Below are positions 1 to 6,769 of a stretch of DNA of 13,537 nt, in pieces. Source of the DNA: an uncultured Lachnospiraceae bacterium (lineage in GTDB: Bacteria > Bacillota > Clostridia > Lachnospirales > Lachnospiraceae); contig CADBOW010000054.1 of assembly GCA_902796375.1 (NCBI GenBank), forward strand, positions 1-13,537, given 5' to 3'. The notes beneath the pieces are model-generated. The model saw nothing but the letters and a program-made list of their open reading frames with translations. It made no database searches and was not told where the DNA came from. The translations under genes and the position numbers were made by a program. Every line of letters starts with the position of its first letter. The first letter of the stretch is position 1.

Positions 1-33
1 GAGAGAAACCCACCTCCAACTCGATGTCGCGTT

Positions 34-73
34 GGCCGGCAAATACTCGTGCAAGCACGATTGCTTGCCGGCC
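34..73 (-). repeat. Long hairpin in the leader downstream of the T-box terminator
   Basis: An inverted repeat is formed by GGCCGGCAA at 34-42 and TTGCCGGCC at 65-73, a perfect 9-bp outer stem. Inside it, TCGTG (47-51) pairs with CACGA (56-60) around a four-base loop, with a small internal loop between the two helices. On the minus strand it follows the T-box terminator U-tract by about 10 bases and precedes a GGAGG-like ribosome binding site at about 13-17. It is therefore in the 5' leader of a gene that begins beyond position 1. It has no U-tract of its own, so it is not a standard intrinsic terminator. It could stabilise the read-through mRNA, be a pausing site, or be a chromosomal palindromic repeat. 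Function is unknown. Confidence 0.6.
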
Positions 74-82
74 GTATCGCGC

Positions 83-118
83 AAAAAATCCCTGGCCTGC
101 CTTACGGCAGGTCAGGGA
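83..118 (-). terminator. T-box-controlled intrinsic terminator
   Basis: The arms at 106-118 and 89-101 form a 13-bp stem (one G-U pair) with a four-base loop at 102-105, followed on the minus strand by six U residues (83-88). The 5' arm contains the CGTCCCT that pairs with the T-box in the alternative antiterminator, so termination is expected when the cognate tRNA is charged. Confidence 0.93.
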
Positions 119-324
119 CGATTGATCGCGGTTCCACCCTGATTGAAGAGAACCCAGTCCTCTTCCACTTCATTCTGCCTTTCACGGAGCAACCCGTACC
201 GGTTCGCCGGTCTCTCCGAGGTGGTAACCCTGCATGCTGCGCGGAACATTTTCAGCCGGGATGTTCCTCTCTGTCAGGTCGCAGCCGGATTGCAAAGCCT
301 TGTCCTCATCAACGATTTCTGATG
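83..324 (-). promoter_or_regulatory. T-box riboswitch, predicted threonine (tRNA-Thr) class
   Basis: The leader RNA runs leftward. It carries the 14-base T-box AGGGTGGAACCGCG (140-127), then the terminator hairpin, whose 5' arm (CGTCCCT) can pair with the T-box as the antiterminator. Stem I starts with the GATGA kink-turn motif (310-306). GAGG (307-304) pairs with CCTC (221-218), and CTTTGCA (297-291) pairs with TGCAGGG (234-228). The specifier loop between them has TTACCA (227-222) on its 3' side. The distal hairpin is GGAACAT (267-261) with ATGTTCC (249-243), preceded by the usual AGAGAG. Other hairpins are 198-211 and stem III at 145-165. The best specifier is ACC (225-223, Thr) followed by a purine; TAC (226-224, Tyr) is the alternative. 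The bulge reads UGGA, which should pair with a discriminator U73, expected for Gram-positive tRNA-Thr and not for tRNA-Tyr (A73). Uncharged tRNA would favour read-through into a gene beyond position 1, probably thrS or a threonine gene. Confidence 0.93.
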
Positions 325-330
325 TCACCG

Positions 331-359
331 ATTATAAGTCAGCAACGTAAAAAAGTAAA
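331..359 (-). promoter_or_regulatory. Sigma-A promoter of the T-box leader
   Basis: On the minus strand TTTACT (359-354) and TATAAT (336-331) are separated by exactly 17 bases. This is a near-consensus vegetative promoter. The predicted transcription start is near 324, about 14 bases before the first conserved stem I bases of the T-box. It lies between the stop codon of the lipoprotein gene and the riboswitch, so the T-box transcript has its own promoter independent of the upstream gene cluster. Confidence 0.85.
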
Positions 360-373
360 GATTTATTTTTATC

Positions 374-970
374 CTACTTCTTCTCCGTGGTTGTCTCAGC
401 CTTCTTCTCTGTTACGGCTTCCGTCTTCTTCTCTGTTTCAGCTTCCGGTTCTTCTTCTACTTCCTCTTCCACATCATCATCCGAATCGTCAATGACCTCG
501 GGATCATCCTCGTCAATGATCTCGAAATCATCATCGCTGATATCCACGTCCTCTACGTCATCTTCGTCCTCAATGATCTCCACATCGTCGTCATCGATGG
601 CCTCCACATCTTCGTCGCCCTCAATGACCTCTACCTCTTCCTCATCAAGGTCATCCACATCATCTGCCGGTCCCTTGGAATCATTTCCATCTACCGGCTT
701 CTGGTCATCATCCGACTTCTTCGTCTTATCAGCGGAGTCTGTCTTCTTCTCATCGCTCTTATCGTCCTTCTTGGTCTCGGTGGTATCCTTCTTGTTCTTC
801 GTGGTCTTTGCGGCTTCTGTGGTAGCTTTTCCGGCCTCGGTCGCCTGAGTTGTTCCTGCGGTTGATGCAGCCTCGGAACTGTCTTTCTTGTCTCCGCACG
901 CGCAAAGCGAAAGCGAAAGTGAAAGAGTGAGCATTGTTGTGATTAACAATTTCTTGGTCTTCCTGATCAT
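374..970 (-). CDS. Acidic low-complexity repeat lipoprotein
   Basis: The 198-residue product has a lipoprotein signal: a basic start, a Leu/Ser-rich hydrophobic stretch (8-22) and the lipobox LCAC with Cys25 as the likely lipidated residue. No enzymatic domain is recognisable. Residues 38-90 are rich in Thr, Lys and Ala, like a wall-spanning linker. Residues 101-178 are dominated by Asp and Glu, with a periodic unit resembling V-E-x-I-(D/E)-D-x-D-D repeated about six times. The C-terminus has three TEKK units. The ATG overlaps the tcdA stop codon in an ATGA junction and is preceded by AAGGAAGG, so translation is probably coupled to tcdA. It is the last gene of the cluster. A surface-anchored polyanion that binds cations is one possible role, but this is a guess. 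Near-repetitive acidic codons make the gene prone to length variation. Confidence 0.85.
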   Translation of the reverse strand: MIRKTKKLLITTMLTLSLSLSLCACGDKKDSSEAASTAGTTQATEAGKATTEAAKTTKNKKDTTETKKDDKSDEKKTDSADKTKKSDDDQKPVDGNDSKGPADDVDDLDEEEVEVIEGDEDVEAIDDDDVEIIEDEDDVEDVDISDDDFEIIDEDDPEVIDDSDDDVEEEVEEEPEAETEKKTEAVTEKKAETTTEKK

Positions 971-1758
971 GAGTTTTTCCTTCCTTTCTCTGATAAAATA
1001 ATGTCTCTGATCACTTCCCCCGCCAGAATCAGACCTGCCACGGCCGGAACATACGCTATGCTCCCGGGCACATCCTTCCTGCCTTTGTACACTCCCTCTG
1101 CCTTATCTTCCCCTCCGGCTCCAGATGTCGCTCCTTCTCCCGAAGCGGCCGGACGTACCGGTTCTTCCGTGGAATATACCACCTTCAGATGATCGATCCC
1201 CCGTTTTCTGCACTCTCTCCGCATGACCTTCGCCAGCGGACAGACCGAGGTCTCGTACAGATCTGCTACACGGAATGCTGTGGGATCCAGCTTGTTCCCT
1301 GCACCCATCGCGGATATGATCGGAACCCCCGCTTCCTTCGCCCGAAGGATCAGCAGCAGCTTCGCGGTTACGGTATCAACCGCATCCACTACATAATCAT
1401 ATTCGCTCAGATCAAACTGATCGGCGGTTTCCGGAAGATAGAATACATCATTACACGTAACTTTGCAAGCAGGATTTATCTCCCGGATCCTCTGTGCCGC
1501 CACCCGGGTCTTCGACTGGCCGACGGTACTCTGCAGCGCGATGATCTGCCGGTTGAGGTTCGTCAGGTCCACCTCATCCTTATCACAGAGATCGATGGCT
1601 CCGATCCCGGACCTGGCCAGTGCCTCCACCACGTACCCGCCGACACCTCCGACACCGAAGACCGCCACCCGGCTCCGGGAAAGCTTCTGCATGGCCTCCT
1701 GACCCAGCAGTCTTTCGGTACGTGAAAATCTGTTATCTGCCGAACTTTGTTTCTCCAT
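967..1758 (-). CDS. tcdA: tRNA threonylcarbamoyladenosine dehydratase TcdA (E1-like)
   Basis: TcdA is a ThiF/MoeB/HesA-type E1-like enzyme. The family uses ATP to cyclise t6A37 to ct6A in ANN-decoding tRNAs in the cytoplasm. The 263-residue product begins with the typical family opening (FSRTERLLG). It has the nucleotide-binding glycine motif GVGGVGG at 35-41, acidic residues Asp59 and Asp61, the NLNRQ arginine motif at 67-71, a Lys at 83 and the VVDAVDT segment (123-129, catalytic-type Asp128). The CPLAKVMR segment at 173-180 and PGSIAYVPAVAG at 231-242 match TcdA rather than MoeB or ThiF. Between them, residues about 203-228 form a Gly/Ala/Ser-rich insert that I do not recall in typical TcdA. 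GGAG lies 7 bases before the ATG, and the gap to the upstream antiporter gene is 22 bases. Confidence 0.93.
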   Translation of the reverse strand: MEKQSSADNRFSRTERLLGQEAMQKLSRSRVAVFGVGGVGGYVVEALARSGIGAIDLCDKDEVDLTNLNRQIIALQSTVGQSKTRVAAQRIREINPACKVTCNDVFYLPETADQFDLSEYDYVVDAVDTVTAKLLLILRAKEAGVPIISAMGAGNKLDPTAFRVADLYETSVCPLAKVMRRECRKRGIDHLKVVYSTEEPVRPAASGEGATSGAGGEDKAEGVYKGRKDVPGSIAYVPAVAGLILAGEVIRDIILSEKGRKNS

Positions 1759-1780
1759 ACGTTTCTCCGAGCCCGCCGGA

Positions 1781-3472
1781 TCATTTCAGATCCTGCCGGG
1801 CTTCCTCCTTCACCTGTTCATCCGCCGGTTCTCTTCCGATCTTCCATTCGATCAGGATCAGGGTCCCCAGCATCAGGACGATCGCGATCCCCAGGGACAG
1901 CCATGCATTTTCCAGAAATCCCGATATCACATAGGAAACCGCGGAAACCGCCGCCACAGTCAGCGCATAGGGAAGCTGGGTTGAAACATGGTTCACATGA
2001 TTACACTGGGCCCCCGCGGATGCCATGATCGTGGTATCCGAGATCGGCGAGCAGTGATCTCCGCAGACAGCTCCTGCAAGACAGGCTGCTATGGACATCA
2101 CCATCATTTCCCCATGATCAAATACTCCCAGCACAATGGGGATCAGGATCCCGAAGGTTCCCCAGGAGGTTCCGGTGGCAAATGCAAGTCCAAGTGCTAC
2201 CAGGAAGAGCACCGCGGGAAGCACTGCCTGAAGCGCCAGCGCCGAACCGCCCACCAGATCCGCCACAAATATCTTCGCTCCCAGAAGGCCGGTCATACCG
2301 GAAAGCGTCCATGCCAGAACCAGGATCAGGATCGGTGCAACCATGGCTACGAAGCCCTTCGGAATGCATAGCATGAACTCCTTGAAGGAGATCACATTTC
2401 TGTACATGTAGTAGAAGAATGTAAAGAGAATGGCGATAAATGCACCATATACCAGACCCACGGACGCGTCCGCATTTGCAAAGGCATCGATAAAGCTCTC
2501 TCCGCTGAAGAATCCGCCGGTATAGATCATTCCCAGGATGCAGCCTCCGATCAGAACGATCACAGGAAGCAGCAAATCCAGCACATGGCCCTTCGGATTT
2601 CCCTCATTTGCATTCTCATTCATCTCAGGGCCGGTGGTGAAAAGATCCCCCTGAATGGCATTCATCTCATGTCTCTTCATCGGTCCGAAGTCAACACGAC
2701 GAACCGTGATATAGATCATCATAACAATTGTCAGGATCGCATAGAAATTATACGGGATCGTCTGTAAAAAAGTCTGAAATCCGTTGATCCCGGAATCGTC
2801 CGGAACGGAGGAGGTTACCGCTGCCGCCCAGGAGCTGACCGGAGCTATGATACAGATGGGAGCAGCCGTCGCATCGATCAGATATGCCAGCTTGGCACGG
2901 GATACCTTATGCCCGTCGGTCACCGGACGCATAACGCTTCCCACGGTCAGGCAGTTGAAATAATCATCCACAAAGATCATTATACCCAGCACGATGGTTG
3001 CAAGCTGCGCGCCGATCCTGGTTTTGATGTGACTCTTGGCCCATCGTCCGAAGGCTGCGGACCCGCCGGCCTGATTCATCAGTGCCACCAGAACCCCCAG
3101 AAGCACCAGGAACACCAGAATACCTGCATTCGAGGAATCGGCGATCTTCGGGATCATTCCCGCCGGGGACCCGTCCTCATCGTGAAACCGTCCGAACAGC
3201 AAGGTTTCGATGGCATATTCCAGGTCGAAGTTGGCATAGAGCAACGCTCCCGTGATAATACCGATAAACAGGGAGGAATAGACCTCCTTTGTGACCAGCG
3301 CCAGAAGGATAGCGATCAGCGGGGGTACCAGAGAAACCCATGTGGCAAAGTATTTGCTCTGGTAATCCTCTCCTACTACCAGTTCTGTATTCAGGGTGTA
3401 TACCACAATAACGATCAGCGACAGAAGGATCGCAGTGATCCCGATATTCTTTATCAGCCGTTCATTCTTCAT
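1781..3472 (-). CDS. NhaC-family Na+/H+ antiporter
   Basis: This 563-residue polytopic membrane protein belongs to the NhaC-type antiporters, which exchange Na+ for H+ or, in some relatives, organic acids or amines across the cytoplasmic membrane. The supporting stretch is about 167-215: FVDDYFNCLTVG, then a TDGHKVSRAKLAYLID-type segment and PVSSW, all family hallmarks. Near the C-terminus a CGDHCSPISDTT motif and a following His-rich HVNHV segment are also typical. There are roughly a dozen hydrophobic segments, with a short basic N-terminal tail. The length is slightly above the usual 450-520, mainly from the N-terminal region. The start ATG overlaps the stop of the upstream dehydrogenase gene (ATGA), with AAGGA just upstream, so translation is likely coupled. 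The actual substrate cannot be told from sequence. Confidence 0.9.
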   Translation of the reverse strand: MKNERLIKNIGITAILLSLIVIVVYTLNTELVVGEDYQSKYFATWVSLVPPLIAILLALVTKEVYSSLFIGIITGALLYANFDLEYAIETLLFGRFHDEDGSPAGMIPKIADSSNAGILVFLVLLGVLVALMNQAGGSAAFGRWAKSHIKTRIGAQLATIVLGIMIFVDDYFNCLTVGSVMRPVTDGHKVSRAKLAYLIDATAAPICIIAPVSSWAAAVTSSVPDDSGINGFQTFLQTIPYNFYAILTIVMMIYITVRRVDFGPMKRHEMNAIQGDLFTTGPEMNENANEGNPKGHVLDLLLPVIVLIGGCILGMIYTGGFFSGESFIDAFANADASVGLVYGAFIAILFTFFYYMYRNVISFKEFMLCIPKGFVAMVAPILILVLAWTLSGMTGLLGAKIFVADLVGGSALALQAVLPAVLFLVALGLAFATGTSWGTFGILIPIVLGVFDHGEMMVMSIAACLAGAVCGDHCSPISDTTIMASAGAQCNHVNHVSTQLPYALTVAAVSAVSYVISGFLENAWLSLGIAIVLMLGTLILIEWKIGREPADEQVKEEARQDLK

Positions 3473-4302
3473 TCTGTCTTTCCTTCTTTCATGGTGTCAT
3501 TCTTCTCCGGAGCCTGTTCCCGAAGTTTCTTCATCTGCTGTCCTGCTGTGAGACTCAGTGCAAGCCTTCTGGGGAGCAGCCGCCCTCCCAGAACGGCCGC
3601 CTTGATGGTAACCGTAGGAACGATGACCACCTTCCGCTTCTTCATCCCGCGAAGTGCGGTTTTCACGCATTTCTTCGGCGTGATCCCCTTCAACGCAAAC
3701 TGCACCTCGGCCACCTTGTTGAACTCGGTATCCACCGGTCCGGGGCAGAGGCATCCCACATAGATCCCGCTGTTCTTACGCCGAAGCTCTTCGGCAACCC
3801 CCTGTGTCAGACTTGCCACATAGGCCTTGGTCGCATAATATGTGGCCATATAAGGTCCCCCGGGAAGCAGTCCTGCCGAAGATGCCACATTCAGAACAGC
3901 TCCCTGATCCTTGCTGCTCATTTCGCGAAGGGCCATCTTCATCAGTGTATGCATGGCATAAACATTTACGTCGATCATCTGCTGCTCCCGTTCCAGTTCC
4001 GTCTCCGAAAATGCGCCGGCCAGCCCGAAGCCCGCATTATTGATGAACACATCCACCGTATGCTGCTTCATCCATACCTCCAGCCTGCTGCGGCCCTCCG
4101 CAGAAGCCAGATCCGCCGCCAGGACATCACATTCTTTGACTCCCTCGGCCTGCAGCCTCCATTTCAGAAAGAGCAGACGTTTCTTCCGACGAGCCACCAG
4201 AAGCAGCGGATATCCCTGCCCCGCCAGCTGCCTGACAAATTCCAGTCCGATCCCGCTGCTGGCACCGGTTATCACAGCCCAGCCTTTTTCTCTTTTCTTC
4301 AT
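3469..4302 (-). CDS. Classical short-chain dehydrogenase/reductase (SDR)
   Basis: This is a 277-residue NAD(P)-dependent oxidoreductase of the classical SDR family. The Rossmann cofactor motif TGASSGIG is at 12-19 and the NNAG motif at 88-91. The catalytic residues are visible as Ser142, Tyr155 and Lys159 (YYATK), followed by PGPVDTEF at 187-194. The pair of basic residues at 38-39 (ARRKK), where cofactor-specificity residues sit, suggests a preference for NADP(H). The C-terminal 70 residues are basic and partly hydrophobic (VVIVPTVTIKAAVLGGRLLP), like the YqjQ/DltE-like SDRs, which may associate with membranes. The substrate is unknown. It sits 33 bases downstream of the ABC ATPase gene and overlaps the antiporter gene by 4 bases. 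A GGGAG sequence precedes the ATG. Confidence 0.9.
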   Translation of the reverse strand: MKKREKGWAVITGASSGIGLEFVRQLAGQGYPLLLVARRKKRLLFLKWRLQAEGVKECDVLAADLASAEGRSRLEVWMKQHTVDVFINNAGFGLAGAFSETELEREQQMIDVNVYAMHTLMKMALREMSSKDQGAVLNVASSAGLLPGGPYMATYYATKAYVASLTQGVAEELRRKNSGIYVGCLCPGPVDTEFNKVAEVQFALKGITPKKCVKTALRGMKKRKVVIVPTVTIKAAVLGGRLLPRRLALSLTAGQQMKKLREQAPEKNDTMKEGKTE

Positions 4303-4335
4303 ATACCGTTTCTCCCTTCCCCGAATTCCGGACGA

Positions 4336-5100
4336 TCAGTGTAACACCTTTCCTATAAACTCCTTCAACCGTTGATTCTTCGGATTGGTAAATATCTCCG
4401 AAGGGGGTGCATCCTCCTGGATCAGTCCCTGATCCATGAAAATGACCCGATCCGACACCCCCATGGCAAATCCCATCTCATGGGTGACCACCACCATGGT
4501 CATCCCGCTGGATGCAAGATCCTTCATGATCTTCAGCACCTCGCCCACCATTTCCGGATCCAGCGCGGAGGTGGGCTCATCAAACAGCATCACATCCGGC
4601 TTCATGGCCAGTGACCGTGCAATGGCCACACGCTGCTGCTGCCCGCCGGACAGCTGCGCCGGATAATTTCCCGCCTTGTCAGCCAGTCCCACCAGCTCCA
4701 GAAGGCGTTCCGCTTCTTTCTTTGCTTCCTCCCGGCTCATCCGTCCCAGCTTCACCGGTGCCAGCATGATATTATCCAGCACCGTCATATTCTTAAACAG
4801 GTTGAACTGCTGAAAAACCATGCCGATCCTTTCCCGGATCCGGTTCTGCTCCGTCATGGTCTTTCCCGTCAGCTCCTGTCCTTCGAAAATGATGCTCCCG
4901 CTGTTCGGAGTCTCCAGAAGATTCATGGACCGGATCAGGGTGGACTTGCCGCAGCCGGAGGGCCCGATCACCGAGATCACCTCTCCCCGGTGGATCTCCA
5001 GGTCGATCCCCTTCAGGATCTCCAGTCCGTCGAAGGATTTCCTCAGTCCCTTCACGGAGATCAGCACTTCATCGGATATGGTTTTGTTCCTACCGCTCAT
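4336..5100 (-). CDS. Polar amino-acid ABC transporter ATPase (GlnQ/HisP type)
   Basis: This is the 254-residue ATPase subunit of a polar amino-acid uptake ABC transporter, acting on the inner face of the membrane. All motifs are intact: Walker A GPSGCGKST (46-54), the Q-loop (VFQQFNLF, from 95), the signature LSGGQQQR (150-157), Walker B VMLFDE (170-175), the D-loop SALD (178-181) and the switch His207 (VTHEMG). The FNLFKNMTVLDN segment after the Q-loop is characteristic of the PAAT subfamily. The ATG lies inside the end of the permease gene (11-base overlap) and GAGGAGG is 10 bases upstream, so the two are expected to be co-translated and to form one transporter. The amino acid carried cannot be decided from this subunit. 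Confidence 0.95.
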   Translation of the reverse strand: MSGRNKTISDEVLISVKGLRKSFDGLEILKGIDLEIHRGEVISVIGPSGCGKSTLIRSMNLLETPNSGSIIFEGQELTGKTMTEQNRIRERIGMVFQQFNLFKNMTVLDNIMLAPVKLGRMSREEAKKEAERLLELVGLADKAGNYPAQLSGGQQQRVAIARSLAMKPDVMLFDEPTSALDPEMVGEVLKIMKDLASSGMTMVVVTHEMGFAMGVSDRVIFMDQGLIQEDAPPSEIFTNPKNQRLKEFIGKVLH

Positions 5101-6604
5101 TCTTCTTCAGCCTCCTCTCCAACCAGGATACAAATGTGCTGAGCAGCATCACAAGGATCAGATAGATCAGTGCGACTGCCAGAAGCGGAAGCAACGGTTC
5201 ATAGGTAATGCTTCGGATGATCTCACCGCCCTTGGTGAGATCCTGCAATCCGATATAACCGGCTATGGACGTTTCCTTCAGAAGCGCAATGAATTCATTT
5301 CCGATGGCAGGAAGGACATTCTTCAATGCCTGGGGGATAATGATGTTATTCATCATCACGAAATAGCTGAGTCCCAGACTTCTTCCGGCCTCAAACTGCC
5401 CCTCATCGATGGACATGATACCGGACCGGATCACCTCACAGAGATATGCCGAGGAGTTCAGTCCGAATGCAATGATGGCCACCAGGATCTTACTGATATC
5501 CATAGATGCGAAGATCACGAAATAAATGATCAGCAGCTGAACCATCATCGGCGTTCCGCGGATCACGGTCACATACAGCTTTACAAGAAAATTCAGCACC
5601 TTGCAGCTGCCGTTTTTATCATGGGCCACCCGCACCAGAGCCATCACGAAACCGATGATGACTCCGATCAGGATCGCCACAATGGTAATGATAATGGTGT
5701 TGAGCAGTCCCTGAAGCAGGAACTTCCCGCGGCCGTCCTTTATAAAATTATTGTACAGCTTGGTCCATAAGCTGTTTGCTTCACGAATAGCCTCATCATC
5801 CCGGACGATGACCACCTGTTTGGATATGGTATAGGGCTCGGAGAAATTGATCTGCTGCTTTCTCTCATCCGTAATCGTGAAGCCTGCCAGACCGATATGT
5901 GCCTTTCCGGAGCCTACGGCATTGATGATGGAATCGAACTCCATGTCATTGATCACCAGGATCCGGCCAAGCTTATCCGCGATGGCCCGGGCGATCTCCA
6001 CATCGATACCCACGACCCTGCCGTCCTCATAGAATTCATATGGAGGAAACTGGGCATTCGTCGCCATGATCAGCTTCTCCCCGTCTATCACCTTCTGAAT
6101 GTAGGTATATGGCTTCGTCTCTCCGGAGGCTTCATCCGGGATATAATTGTCAATGATCTTCTGAATGGTCCCATCCTTCTTCAGCTCCTGCAATGCGGTA
6201 TTTACCTGATCCAGCAGCTCTTCATTTCCCTTTGCGATCACCGCCGCATAGTCCTCCAGGGTGAACTCCTCTTCCAGAATACGAAGCTCCGGATTCTCAC
6301 GGATATAGGCCTTCGCCGGCTGTTCATCTATGATCACACAGTCGATCTTTCCCTGTTTCAGGGAAGACACGGCGTCTGCCCCCTTCGGATAGCGCTCTAT
6401 GGAGGTTCCTGCATCATCTCCTTCATAATCCGATGCATAGATATCCCCTGTGGTTCCCAGCTGGACGCCTATGATCTTCCCTTCCAGATCATCGATGCTG
6501 AATACCTTATTTTCGGGCACCTCATTCTCGCCGCAGGACACAAGTCCCACCATTCCCAGGACAAGAAAGCCGAAAACCAGTATTCTTTTCCATATTCCCC
6601 TCAT
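5090..6604 (-). CDS. Amino-acid ABC transporter: permuted binding domain fused to permease
   Basis: This 504-residue protein joins an extracytoplasmic solute-binding domain to a GlnP/HisM-type permease. A lipoprotein signal ends at LVSC (Cys24). Residues 34-156 correspond to the second lobe plus C-terminal part of a PAAT binding protein: SIDDLEGK, GTTGD (50-54) and the ligand-type Asp93 (VIIDEQ). Residues 166-270 correspond to the N-terminal first lobe: ATNAQFPPYEF (181-191) and ITDERKQ with the carboxylate-binding Arg248. So the halves appear in reversed order and together make one domain. Residues about 296-492 are the permease, with RGTPMMVQ (349-356) and the EAA loop EAGRSLG (405-411) leading to PQA (424-426). 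I chose the ATG at 6604, with AAAGGA 7 bases upstream, rather than the in-frame GTG at 6652. The ATPase gene overlaps its end. Confidence 0.92.
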   Translation of the reverse strand: MRGIWKRILVFGFLVLGMVGLVSCGENEVPENKVFSIDDLEGKIIGVQLGTTGDIYASDYEGDDAGTSIERYPKGADAVSSLKQGKIDCVIIDEQPAKAYIRENPELRILEEEFTLEDYAAVIAKGNEELLDQVNTALQELKKDGTIQKIIDNYIPDEASGETKPYTYIQKVIDGEKLIMATNAQFPPYEFYEDGRVVGIDVEIARAIADKLGRILVINDMEFDSIINAVGSGKAHIGLAGFTITDERKQQINFSEPYTISKQVVIVRDDEAIREANSLWTKLYNNFIKDGRGKFLLQGLLNTIIITIVAILIGVIIGFVMALVRVAHDKNGSCKVLNFLVKLYVTVIRGTPMMVQLLIIYFVIFASMDISKILVAIIAFGLNSSAYLCEVIRSGIMSIDEGQFEAGRSLGLSYFVMMNNIIIPQALKNVLPAIGNEFIALLKETSIAGYIGLQDLTKGGEIIRSITYEPLLPLLAVALIYLILVMLLSTFVSWLERRLKKNER

Positions 6605-6670
6605 TTTGATTTCCTTTCTTTGTTTCCGTGATTTTCCCGTTGCCCGGATCACTTCCGGTATTGTATGATA

Positions 6671-6698
6671 TTATTCGGAAACGGTTCTATTTTATAAT
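6671..6698 (+). promoter_or_regulatory. Possible promoter of the DUF6062 gene
   Basis: TATAAT occurs on the plus strand at 6693-6698, with a weak -35 candidate TTATTC (6671-6676) 16 bases upstream. The predicted transcription start near 6705 would give a leader of about 65 bases. The AT-rich divergent gap between the transporter gene and the DUF6062 gene (6605-6769) must drive transcription in both directions, but I see no good minus-strand promoter for the transporter cluster here. The call is tentative. Confidence 0.35.
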
Positions 6699-6769
6699 AA
6701 TCGGTCCTAAAATACTACCCATTTCTTTCGTCCTGAAACATACCAGTAAGAGAAAAACGGAGAATGCAT

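Noticed and set aside
49..495. A 148-codon plus-strand frame across the left edge
   Set aside because: It covers the T-box riboswitch and the end of the lipoprotein gene; conserved RNA features explain the region better.
387..848. Ser-rich 153-codon plus-strand frame opposite the lipoprotein gene
   Set aside because: It is the complement of Asp/Glu-rich codons, which read as Ser-rich sequence on the other strand. The minus-strand frame has a lipobox and ribosome binding site.
2909..3763. A 284-codon plus-strand frame opposite the antiporter and dehydrogenase genes
   Set aside because: It is the antisense shadow of clear NhaC and SDR coding sequence.
4820..5770. A 316-codon plus-strand frame opposite the transporter genes
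   Set aside because: It is an antisense shadow of two genes with full family motifs on the minus strand; its composition is rich in His and Gln with no domain.
5034..6652. Upstream GTG at 6652 as start of the fusion transporter
   Set aside because: It would put 16 charged residues before the lipoprotein signal and lacks a good ribosome binding site; the ATG at 6604 has AAAGGA 7 bases upstream.
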